A DNA stretch of 22,691 bases, from assembly GCA_031281925.1 (NCBI GenBank), contig JAITES010000071.1, positions 1 to 22,691 of the forward strand. The letters are read 5' to 3'. The translations under genes and the position numbers were made by a program. Every line of letters starts with the position of its first letter. Position 1 is the first letter of the stretch. The notes beneath the pieces were generated by a model, which was not told where the DNA came from, ran no database searches, and worked only from the letters and a program-made list of their open reading frames with translations. This DNA comes from Treponema sp. Lineage in GTDB: Bacteria > Spirochaetota > Spirochaetia > Treponematales > Breznakiellaceae. Positions 7,479-14,610 of this stretch are shown here, piece after piece.

Positions 7479-7744
7479 AGATCAATTTCCCTCATTTCCT
7501 CGGGCAGCCGTTCAGGCAATTCCAGTTCCACATCCGCCCAGGGGGAATTCTGAAAAAACTCCACAATGCTCTGCTTTTTTGGACTAAGCTTCCGGTACTC
7601 CTCCATGGAGAGAAGAACAGCCGTTTCTTCCCCGCGGACGGTGATGATCTGCGGCTCCTCTGCCGCCGCCTTGACAAGCGCGCTTAACATGGCCTTTGCC
7701 TCCTGTAGCTGCCAATGTGCGTTCCTTTCAACCTTTGCGTTCAT
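7475..7744 (-). CDS. Phd/YefM-family antitoxin
   Basis: The antitoxin partner of the VapC toxin. It should bind the toxin through its C-terminal tail and repress their promoter through its N-terminal half. I start it at the ATG at 7744, which has AAGGA 8-9 nt upstream, giving 89 residues; an in-frame TTG at 7765 would add seven residues but lies inside the operator. The N-terminal half shows the Phd/YefM pattern (HWQLQEAKAMLSALVKAA, then PQIITVRGEETAVLLSMEEY). The C-terminal tail is acidic (ADVELELPERLPEEMREIDL), as expected for the flexible toxin-binding region. A promoter and an 11-bp inverted repeat lie just upstream. Confidence 0.92.
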   Translation of the reverse strand: MNAKVERNAHWQLQEAKAMLSALVKAAAEEPQIITVRGEETAVLLSMEEYRKLSPKKQSIVEFFQNSPWADVELELPERLPEEMREIDL

Positions 7745-7761
7745 GTGTTCTTTCCTTATAG

Positions 7762-7793
7762 CCAATATAGTCTGACTAGACTGACTATATTGG
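7762..7793. promoter_or_regulatory. Palindromic operator of the toxin-antitoxin operon
   Basis: A perfect 11-bp inverted repeat, CCAATATAGTC at 7762-7772 and GACTATATTGG at 7783-7793, separated by a 10-bp spacer that contains a central CTAG. It covers the -10 box of the promoter and ends 17 bp before the antitoxin ATG. Size and position suit autoregulation by the Phd-like antitoxin alone or with VapC, as known for the family. No other gene starts nearby. Confidence 0.85.
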
Positions 7794-7812
7794 AGGATGA
7801 GGAAAATGTCAA
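7784..7812 (-). promoter_or_regulatory. Sigma70-type promoter of the toxin-antitoxin operon
   Basis: On the minus strand a consensus -35 box TTGACA (7807-7812) is followed by exactly 17 bp and the -10 box TATAGT (7784-7789, 5 of 6 matches). The -10 box lies within one arm of the 11-bp inverted repeat, so a bound repressor would block polymerase. Transcription would start about 30 bp upstream of the antitoxin ATG. Confidence 0.82.
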
Positions 7813-7827
7813 GGACTGCCCTGGATT

Positions 7828-9873
7828 TTAATTTTCCTTTATGGGGAGCCTGGCCCCATCTTTGAGGAAGAGCGGAATAATGTCGATGGGCGCGTCAACG
7901 GTGGTCTCCTGCCCACCCTGATATTCTTCTCCCGTCCAGGCGTCTGTCCATTTCGCGCCGGAGGGAAGGTATACCTTTCGTTTCAGCGCGCCTTTTTCGA
8001 TAACCGGCGCCACAAGGATGTCCGGGCCGAACATGTACTGGTCGTCCACGTTCCAGGCTTCCCTGTCCGCAGGGAAGTCGTAGAAGACAGGCCGCATGAT
8101 GGGCGTACCCTTGTCCGCGGTGAGCTTCATCTGTGCGGAAATGTAGGGTTTGAGACGCTCCCTCAGGAAGAGGTATCTCTTCATCACCTGAAAACAATCC
8201 TCCCCATAGCTCCAGACCTCGTTGTCCGCGCCGGAGCCGAAGCTGCCGATGCCGGAAATGAAATCGCCCTCAAAGCCGTGCTGGGGATCACGCACGCCGT
8301 GGAGCCGGAATACCGGGCAGAAGCAGCCCCAGGCGAACCAGCGGAGGAGGAGTTCGTGGAAGTCTGGGTCATCGGTTCTCGCGCCGAAAAAGCCGCCGAT
8401 ATCGGTGGTCCACCACGGGATTCCCGCCATGGCCATGGAAAGGCCGGCCCGGAGCTGCCGTTGGAAGCACTCGAAGGTGGAGCCGATGTCGCCCGACCAG
8501 ACCAGAGCGCCGTATTTGGCGCTGCCGGCCCAGGCGCAGCGGAGAAGATTCAGTGGATTGGCCATGCCGGCTTTCTGCATCCCGTCAAAGAAGGCCCTGG
8601 CGTAGTACAGGGGATAGAGGTTCCCGACCTGGAGATCGGTTCCCAGGTAATAACGGTAGTGATCGTAATCGTAGGCCGTGTATTCCGGCTCCGCTTCGTC
8701 AAGCCAGAAGAGTCGCACGCCCTTGTCCCAATAGTTCTGCTTCGCCTTGCTCCAGACGAATTCACGGGTACCCGGATTTGTGGGATCCATGAAAACTTCC
8801 TGACCAAAGGCCTGCATGGTAACCCTGACGCCCCGTTCGGTACGCACGAGGTAGCCTTTTTCCATCATCTCCCTGAAGTTCTCGCTGCGGTAATCGACCG
8901 TTGGCCAGATGGAGACCATCAGCTCTATGCCCAGGCTCTTGAGTTCTTTGCACATGCCTTCCACGTCGGGCCAGAACTTGGGATCGAATTTGTATTCGCC
9001 CTGCTGAGTCCAGTGGAAGAAGTCTGCGACAATCACGTTCATCGGGAGCCCGAGTTGCTTGTGTTTGCGGGCGACCGTGAGGAGTTCTTCCTGGCTGCAG
9101 TAGCGCAGCTTGCACTGCCAGAAACCCATCGCGTAATCGGGCATCATGGGCGCCCGGCCCACTACGTCCATGTACGCACACTCGATTTCGTCCGGTGTAT
9201 CCCCGGCGACGATCCAGTAGTCCATCTGTTTGGTACTTTCCGCGACCCACTCGTAACCGTTGTTTCCGAAGATCGCCTGTCCCACCGCCGGATTGTTCCA
9301 GAAAAATCCGTAACCCAGGTTGGAGACATAGAACGGCACCGAGGCTTGAGAGTTCCGGTGTGCCAGCTCCAGAGAGCAGCCCTTCATGTTCATGAACTTC
9401 TGCTGGTACTGTCCCATGCCGAAGATTTTTTCGTCGTCGTTTGCGAGGAAGCGCACGGCAAGGCGGTAGCTGTCGCCTTCAAGAGGCCGGAATTCCCTTC
9501 CGTTGATTTTCAGCGACATGCTGGGCTGGTCTTCGTGGCGTCTCCAGTTCTCCTTAAGAAGGATCTCTCCCTTACTGTTACTGAAGGTGATAACACCGGT
9601 TCCGGTAAGGGAGGCCTTTATCTTGCCGTTGACGATTTCCGCACTGGAAAGATCGGCTAAGCCTATCAAACCGCCGCCTGAATTCTTCCTTTCGGCCCTG
9701 TTTACCGTGACCTGGGCCTTTGCGGGTTTAGCCTCCATGAGGGACCAGTTCTCACCCGTAAAGGAGGCGTTGGACGTGGCGCGCACCCGCAGGGCGTTGG
9801 GCCCCCAGGCTTCAATACAGACCCTGTTATTGTCAAATTCGTAGTACAGTTTGTTTTCTTTTTCGTATAGCAT
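7828..9873 (-). CDS. Glycoside hydrolase family 31 (alpha-glucosidase/alpha-xylosidase type)
   Basis: A 681-residue retaining alpha-glycosidase. The N-terminal beta-sandwich runs to about residue 240, followed by the catalytic (beta/alpha)8 barrel to about 575 and C-terminal beta-domains. Asp392 in RLFWLDEAEPEY is the expected nucleophile and Asp462 in LVWSGDIGS the acid/base; WWTTDIGGFFG near 488-498 is another family hallmark. There is no signal peptide, so it acts in the cytoplasm on imported oligosaccharides; the choice between alpha-xyloside and alpha-glucoside cannot be made from sequence. The ATG has a strong AAGGAG site. It starts 27 bp after the atpB stop with no terminator between them, so it is likely co-transcribed with the ATPase genes, an unusual partner for a sugar hydrolase. 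Confidence 0.95.
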   Translation of the reverse strand: MLYEKENKLYYEFDNNRVCIEAWGPNALRVRATSNASFTGENWSLMEAKPAKAQVTVNRAERKNSGGGLIGLADLSSAEIVNGKIKASLTGTGVITFSNSKGEILLKENWRRHEDQPSMSLKINGREFRPLEGDSYRLAVRFLANDDEKIFGMGQYQQKFMNMKGCSLELAHRNSQASVPFYVSNLGYGFFWNNPAVGQAIFGNNGYEWVAESTKQMDYWIVAGDTPDEIECAYMDVVGRAPMMPDYAMGFWQCKLRYCSQEELLTVARKHKQLGLPMNVIVADFFHWTQQGEYKFDPKFWPDVEGMCKELKSLGIELMVSIWPTVDYRSENFREMMEKGYLVRTERGVRVTMQAFGQEVFMDPTNPGTREFVWSKAKQNYWDKGVRLFWLDEAEPEYTAYDYDHYRYYLGTDLQVGNLYPLYYARAFFDGMQKAGMANPLNLLRCAWAGSAKYGALVWSGDIGSTFECFQRQLRAGLSMAMAGIPWWTTDIGGFFGARTDDPDFHELLLRWFAWGCFCPVFRLHGVRDPQHGFEGDFISGIGSFGSGADNEVWSYGEDCFQVMKRYLFLRERLKPYISAQMKLTADKGTPIMRPVFYDFPADREAWNVDDQYMFGPDILVAPVIEKGALKRKVYLPSGAKWTDAWTGEEYQGGQETTVDAPIDIIPLFLKDGARLPIKEN

Positions 9874-9900
9874 ATAAACTCCTTTTTGTTAAATTTCTAC

Positions 9901-11316
9901 CTACCGTGCCCCAATATCGATTCCCATTTCCTTGGCGGAGAGGATCGGGTCAAGGTACTTTTCGATATGTTCCTGCTTGATGCGCAAAAGTTCGTCACGG
10001 GGAATTTCGGTAAGGACGCGCCAGCCCAGGTTGAGGGTGCGGTCTATGTCGCGGTTTTCCGTTTCGTCCTGGGTAAGGAAGAGCTGCTCAAATTTTTCGG
10101 CGAACTTGAGGTACTGTTTGTCCCCTTCGGAAAGTTCCTCCTCGCCTATGATGCTGGCAAGATTACGTATCTGTTTTACTTTTGAATACGCGGCAAAAAG
10201 CTGGCTTGAGACATCCTTGTGATCTTCACGGGTCATGCCTTCGCCGATGCCGTCTTTCATGAGTCTGGAAAGGCTGGGGAGGCCGGCGACCGGGGGGTAG
10301 ACTCCCCGCTGGGAGAGTTCCCGGTCAAGGACGATTTGCCCCTCGGTGATGTAGCCTGAAAGGTCGGGGATGGGGTGGCTGATGTCGTCGTTGGGCATGG
10401 TAAGGATGGGGATCTGGGTGATGGAACCGGAGGAGCCGGAAATTTTTCCGGCGCGTTCGTAGAGGCTTGCAAGGTCGCTGTAGAGGTAGCCGGGGTAACC
10501 TTTGCGGCTGGGGACTTCGCCCCGGATGCTGGACACTTCCCTCAGGGCTTCGCAGTAGTTGGTCATATCGGTCATCACCACCAGGACATGCATGTTTTTT
10601 TCATAGGCCAGGTATTCGGCGGCGGTAAGGGCGCAGCGGGGCGCCACAAGTCTCTCCAGGCTGGGCGCATCGGCCAATGACAGAAACACTACCACGTTTG
10701 CCAGTACCCCGGAACGTTCAAAGTCGTCCAGAAAGAAGCGGGCCACATCGTACTTTACCCCCATGGCGCAGAAGACCACGACAAAGGGTTCATTGCTGGT
10801 GAGGATCTTCGCCTGCCTGACGATCTGGGCCGCAAGCCGGTTATGGGGAAGGCCGTTACCGCTGAAAATGGGAAGTTTCTGGCCCCGGATCAGGGTGTTC
10901 ATGCCGTCAATGGCAGAGATTCCGGTCTGGATGAAGTCACGGGGATAGGTACGGGCATAGGGATTGATGGGCAGTCCGTTGACATCCAGCGAGCTTGAAG
11001 AAAAGATGTCCCCGTAGCCGTCGATAGGTTCCCCCAGGCCGTTGAAGATCCGGCCCAGAAGGCCGGGCCCTACCCGGATCTCCATCGGTCTGCCGAGAAA
11101 CTCTACCCGGCTGTATTCCGCGGAGAGGCCCGTGTTGCTCCCGAATATCTGGACTGCCGCCCATTCCTCCGAAAGATCCACCACCCGGCCCATACGACGG
11201 CCTTCTTCCCGGTCATAGACATAGACTACCTCATTGAAGCCCACGTTGCGGCTCCGTTCGGTAATCACTACCGGCCCCTCTATCCGGGTAAGGCCCTTGT
11301 ATTCAATTCCCCGCAT
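9901..11316 (-). CDS. atpB: A/V-type ATPase subunit B (regulatory head subunit)
   Basis: The non-catalytic head subunit that alternates with A in the A3B3 hexamer and contributes to the nucleotide site at the interface. The 471 residues match the family. The N-terminal beta-barrel is followed by the RecA-like domain, where the P-loop position holds the degenerate FSGNGLPHN (151-159) without the catalytic GKT, as is normal for B. The conserved stretch around PSRKGYPGYLYSDLASLYER supplies the interface arginine. There is no membrane segment. The ATG is preceded by GGAG at 6-nt spacing, within a tandemly duplicated spacer after atpA. It is followed by the GH31 gene instead of atpD. Confidence 0.97.
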   Translation of the reverse strand: MRGIEYKGLTRIEGPVVITERSRNVGFNEVVYVYDREEGRRMGRVVDLSEEWAAVQIFGSNTGLSAEYSRVEFLGRPMEIRVGPGLLGRIFNGLGEPIDGYGDIFSSSSLDVNGLPINPYARTYPRDFIQTGISAIDGMNTLIRGQKLPIFSGNGLPHNRLAAQIVRQAKILTSNEPFVVVFCAMGVKYDVARFFLDDFERSGVLANVVVFLSLADAPSLERLVAPRCALTAAEYLAYEKNMHVLVVMTDMTNYCEALREVSSIRGEVPSRKGYPGYLYSDLASLYERAGKISGSSGSITQIPILTMPNDDISHPIPDLSGYITEGQIVLDRELSQRGVYPPVAGLPSLSRLMKDGIGEGMTREDHKDVSSQLFAAYSKVKQIRNLASIIGEEELSEGDKQYLKFAEKFEQLFLTQDETENRDIDRTLNLGWRVLTEIPRDELLRIKQEHIEKYLDPILSAKEMGIDIGAR

Positions 11317-11350
11317 TATTTACTCCAAAAATCTATTCACTCCAAATCTA
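11317..11350 (-). repeat. Tandem duplication of the stop/ribosome-binding spacer between atpA and atpB
   Basis: The whole 31-bp spacer is two copies of one unit. Read on the minus strand, TAGATTTGGAGTGAA is followed by TAGATTTTTGGAGTAAA and then TAATG. The copies differ by a 2-nt insertion and one substitution. The first TAG is the atpA stop. Each copy carries a GGAG; the second is correctly spaced for atpB. Confidence 0.75.
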
Positions 11351-13258
11351 CAACGTTTCCCTGATCCTGTAACTCCGTTCCAGTTCTTCAAGACTTGCCC
11401 GCATTGCCAATTCAAACTCATCCAGAAGGGAAAGTTCTTCGTTTTTTACCACGCTTTTGAGCCGGGAAAGGCGTTCCCTCAGGGAACGATCTTCCGTCTC
11501 CTCACCGGTTTCCACCGGAAACTTCGTTTCAAGAGGGGAAGCTTCGTCACGCTGTTCCCCGGATGAGGATGCCTGCCTGATCGAAATCCCGGAGGCTGCG
11601 GCCCGAAGGCTCGTTACCTTGGTGAGGGGCGCGCCCAGCTTGATGCAGGCCTCCGCCCGGCGGTGGAATTCCATGATGATTTCCAGGAGCCTTATCTGTT
11701 TGGCGGGAACACAGTACATATCAACTTCATCAAAACTATTCTGCTGCAAATAGCCGTCTTTTATGATTTCCGAAGTTACCAGCACCAGCCGCTGATCATC
11801 GGGCAGTGCATCGGGGCCTATAAGCCGCACAATCTCCGCAAGGCGCTGTTCACGCTTCAAAAGATCCAGACATTCCTGGCGCACGGCGGCCCATTGGAGA
11901 TTCACCCGCTCCCACCAGGGTCTCACTTCCTCCGCATACTCGGAGTAGCTGTCTATCCAGCTTATCGCCGGGTAATGCCTGGCGTTGGCGAGATCCCGGT
12001 CAAGGGCCCAGAAACAACGGATAAAACGTTTTGTATGCTGGGTAACAGGTTCGGAGAAGTCGCCGCCCGGGGGAGAAACCGCCCCGATGATAGAAACCGA
12101 ACCTTCCACCCCGTTCAGGGTATGTACCCGGCCCGCGCGCTCGTAAAATTCGGCGAGGCGTGTGGGGAGGTATGCGGGAAAACCTTCCTCCGCGGGCATC
12201 TCCTCCATGCGGCCGGAAAGTTCCCGCAGGGCCTCTGCCCAACGGCTGGTACTGTCCGCCATGATCGCAACATGGTAGCCCATGTCCCGGTAAAACTCGG
12301 CCAGGGTAACCCCGGTGTAAATGGAAACTTCCCGGGCCGCCACCGGCATGTTGCTGGTATTGGCGATAAGGATCGTCCGCTCCATGAGGGAACGGCCTGT
12401 CCGGGGGTCGGTAAGGTGGGGGAACTCGGTGAGCACATCGGTCATCTCGTTGCCGCGTTCCCCGCAGCCGATGTAGATGATCACGTCCGCGTCGCACCAC
12501 TTGGCTATGGCATGCTGAGTCATGGTCTTTCCGGTGCCGAAACCGCCCGGAATAGCCGCGGTGCCTCCCTTGGAGAGGGGGAAGAACACATCGATAACCC
12601 GTTCCCCGGTAACCAGCGGCATCTCCGGCGGGAGGCGTTCCGCGGAAGGCCGCGGGATCCGTACCGGCCACCACTGGGCCAGGGGAATTTCCTCCCCCAG
12701 GCTTGTTTTGGCGACGACATCGTTCACCGTATATGAAGCGGCAGGGGCAAGTTCAAGCAGGGCCGATTTTTTTACCGTCGGGGGAACCATGATCCTGCAG
12801 GTTATGCTTTCGGTCTCCTTCACGGTTCCCAGTACCATGCCGGGAATCGCGGGAACGCTCTCTCCCGCGGCAATTTTTTTTGCCAGATCCGGGTCGGGGA
12901 TGAAGGGCCACTTCTTTTCGGGGTCAAGGGGATTGCCCCGGCTTCCCGAAGCCATAAAGGCGCCGTTCTCCCTGAAGAGGGTCTCCAGGGGCCGCTGTAT
13001 TCCGTCATAGATCGTGCCCATGAGGCCGGGGCCCAGGAGAGCCGAAAGCGGACGCCCCGTGGAGGAAGCCGATGCGCCTATCATGAGTCCTGTATCGTCT
13101 TCATAGACCTGGATCACCGCCTCGTCCCGTTCCAGCCTGACAATTTCACCGATGATCCGTTTTTCCCCGACTTCAACTACATCGAAGAGCCCTGCGCTTC
13201 CCAGGCCTTCCGCCCGGATTATGGGCCCCGAAATCCGCTTGATCCGCCCTTCAATCAT
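11348..13258 (-). CDS. atpA: A/V-type ATPase subunit A (catalytic)
   Basis: The catalytic head subunit that couples ATP hydrolysis or synthesis to ion movement. I chose the ATG at 13258 (AGAGG 5 nt upstream; MIEGRIKRISGP is the normal family N-terminus) over one 33 bp upstream, giving 636 residues. Walker A is GGFGTGKT at 238-245, and the catalytic glutamate is Glu267 in GCGERGNE. The long non-homologous A-specific insert follows the N-terminal barrel (about 100-190). The Walker B region reads YHVAIMADSTSRWAEALRE. The protein is longer than usual (Thermus A is near 580). About 39 residues (553-591), rich in Ser, Glu and Thr, look like an unstructured insert before the C-terminal helices. The gene lies 39 bp after atpE and 31 bp before atpB. 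Confidence 0.97.
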   Translation of the reverse strand: MIEGRIKRISGPIIRAEGLGSAGLFDVVEVGEKRIIGEIVRLERDEAVIQVYEDDTGLMIGASASSTGRPLSALLGPGLMGTIYDGIQRPLETLFRENGAFMASGSRGNPLDPEKKWPFIPDPDLAKKIAAGESVPAIPGMVLGTVKETESITCRIMVPPTVKKSALLELAPAASYTVNDVVAKTSLGEEIPLAQWWPVRIPRPSAERLPPEMPLVTGERVIDVFFPLSKGGTAAIPGGFGTGKTMTQHAIAKWCDADVIIYIGCGERGNEMTDVLTEFPHLTDPRTGRSLMERTILIANTSNMPVAAREVSIYTGVTLAEFYRDMGYHVAIMADSTSRWAEALRELSGRMEEMPAEEGFPAYLPTRLAEFYERAGRVHTLNGVEGSVSIIGAVSPPGGDFSEPVTQHTKRFIRCFWALDRDLANARHYPAISWIDSYSEYAEEVRPWWERVNLQWAAVRQECLDLLKREQRLAEIVRLIGPDALPDDQRLVLVTSEIIKDGYLQQNSFDEVDMYCVPAKQIRLLEIIMEFHRRAEACIKLGAPLTKVTSLRAAASGISIRQASSSGEQRDEASPLETKFPVETGEETEDRSLRERLSRLKSVVKNEELSLLDEFELAMRASLEELERSYRIRETL

Positions 13259-13297
13259 GATAACCTCTATCCAACAAAACCGGACATACACGAAGTT

Positions 13298-13945
13298 TCA
13301 TGACAGAACCTCTCTTTCGGAGGGGGCCGTAAGGGCCTCCGGCCCGAGGAGGGCGCCTACCAGTTCTTCCCGTTTTTCATGGAGGACGGAATCCAGAATC
13401 ATCTCTATGGAAACCTTGATCGTTACCGCGGGACTGTCCAGAACAAGGGCGGGAAGAGAAGAGACATGAGACTCTTCCAGGGACAGGGTTTTCGGGATGG
13501 AAGCTTCCCCAAGGGCGCCCGCAACGACCGCTTCCGCTTCGGCCTTCTCAAGGCCTGCGTATATGAGCCGGCAGCTTTCGGAAAGGGAACCGGGCACTTC
13601 CTCAAGCCGGCTCTTCATCTCCGTTTCAAGAAGACCGATGATCCGCTCCCGCGGCTGCTTTTTATACCATCTCTCCGCGGAGGCCAGCAAAAACGTTTCG
13701 ATGCGTTCCGCCTTGGCCCGCCGCTTGTCCAGGGGGAGTCTTGCCATGATCTCCTGGGTACTGCGTTTCTGCCGCGCCGCATAACGGCGTTCAAGGCCGG
13801 CAACGGCCTCATCGGACTTCTTTTGCCAGGATTGGGCATTGGCCTTGACCGTGTCGTCGGCGCCCTTCAGTATCTTGAAAGCCTTCCGCCGGGCGTCCTC
13901 GAGTATCTCCCGGTCTAAAACTTCGGTTGACTGTAGTTCTTCCAT
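13298..13945 (-). CDS. atpE: A/V-type ATPase subunit E (peripheral stalk)
   Basis: Peripheral stator subunit that pairs with the G/H subunit and holds the head against rotation. The 215 residues fit the family. The N-terminal half is a charged helix suited to coiled-coil packing (residues about 8-100, rich in Lys, Arg, Glu and Ala). The C-terminal half forms the globular part, ending in a helix with EMILDSVLHEKREELVGALL, matching the usual E-subunit ending. Identity among E subunits is low, so the call relies on length, shape and operon position between F and A. The start directly abuts the atpF stop (TAAATG). Confidence 0.85.
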   Translation of the reverse strand: MEELQSTEVLDREILEDARRKAFKILKGADDTVKANAQSWQKKSDEAVAGLERRYAARQKRSTQEIMARLPLDKRRAKAERIETFLLASAERWYKKQPRERIIGLLETEMKSRLEEVPGSLSESCRLIYAGLEKAEAEAVVAGALGEASIPKTLSLEESHVSSLPALVLDSPAVTIKVSIEMILDSVLHEKREELVGALLGPEALTAPSEREVLS

Positions 13946-14290
13946 TTACACATGTACTCCAATAGCTTCCCGGATGGAATCAACCAGGGTTTTGCGGCCC
14001 GGAAGTCTGCCCAGGGTACCGGGAATCTCCACCACCAGGGGGTAACGGTCGGAAAGCTGCCACTTAATGAGAAGTTCTCCCAGCCAGTCTGCCACTTCTT
14101 CGGTCAATATAAGCACCCGGCAGCCTTCCACCCCTCCGGGAAGCACAGTCCCGGCAGTTGCGTCGTAGCCCTCCGTGATACGCCGGAAAATGGCGGAAGC
14201 CTCTTCCGCATCTCCTGCGGTAGTACCTTCAACCCCCACAAAACGGAAAGCGGTAACCAGTTCCGGATCCCCGATAAAGAAAAAATCCAC
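13946..14290 (-). CDS. atpF: A/V-type ATPase subunit F (central stalk)
   Basis: A small rotor subunit that binds D and regulates ATPase activity. The 114 residues follow the family layout: MDFFFIGDPELVTAFRFVGV at the start, the middle strand CRVLILTEEVADWL, and LVVEIPG before the C-terminal helix (VDSIREAIGVHV). Family proteins are about 100-110 residues and soluble. It starts 1 bp after the atpK stop and abuts atpE. The arrangement K-F-E-A-B resembles Thermus and Enterococcus operons apart from the position of C. Confidence 0.93.
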   Translation of the reverse strand: MDFFFIGDPELVTAFRFVGVEGTTAGDAEEASAIFRRITEGYDATAGTVLPGGVEGCRVLILTEEVADWLGELLIKWQLSDRYPLVVEIPGTLGRLPGRKTLVDSIREAIGVHV

Positions 14291-14291
14291 G

Positions 14292-14600
14292 TTACAGGAT
14301 CATGATTAACAGGGCTACCAGGAAGCCCCAGAGACAAATGCCTTCCGCAAGGCCGGCATAAGGCAGAGCCTTGCCGGAAAGGTCTGCGTTTTCACTCATG
14401 GCGCCCATTGCGGCCGATCCAATCTGCCCGACAGCGATGCCGCCGGCGATACAGGAGATGCCTACCGCCAGCGCGGCGGCAAAGTACTTCCATACCGAAG
14501 AATTTCCGGCAGGAGCTTCCGCGGCGGCGGCCTCCTGTGCAAAGAGAGCGGCGCCGAGAACCAGCAGGACTGCCGCCAGAAAAATTACCTTTCGTTTCAT
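14292..14600 (-). CDS. atpK: A/V-type ATPase subunit K (proteolipid ring)
   Basis: The membrane ring subunit that carries the transported ion. The 102-residue protein starts with a signal-like stretch (residues 4-21, possible cleavage after ALFA at 18-21), followed by one two-helix hairpin: about 39-66 and 78-102. Glu86 in YAGLAEGICLWG is the expected ion-binding carboxylate in helix 2, with Gln59 in helix 1 (AVGQIGSA). This is the short single-hairpin form, like the Thermus L subunit, not the four-helix Enterococcus type. A strong GAGGAGAGGAAT site precedes the ATG, consistent with the high copy number of the subunit. Whether it carries Na+ or H+ is uncertain. Confidence 0.95.
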   Translation of the reverse strand: MKRKVIFLAAVLLVLGAALFAQEAAAAEAPAGNSSVWKYFAAALAVGISCIAGGIAVGQIGSAAMGAMSENADLSGKALPYAGLAEGICLWGFLVALLIMIL

Positions 14601-14610
14601 ATTCCTCTCC

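Noticed and set aside
8278..9660. A 460-codon open frame on the plus strand opposite the GH31 gene
   Set aside because: It is antisense to a gene with intact catalytic motifs and shows no recognisable domain. Long antisense frames are common in this window because of its GC-rich codon use.
11663..12736. A 357-codon open frame on the plus strand opposite atpA
   Set aside because: Its composition (many Gly, His, Pro, Arg) is typical of a shadow frame and the minus-strand atpA is unmistakable.
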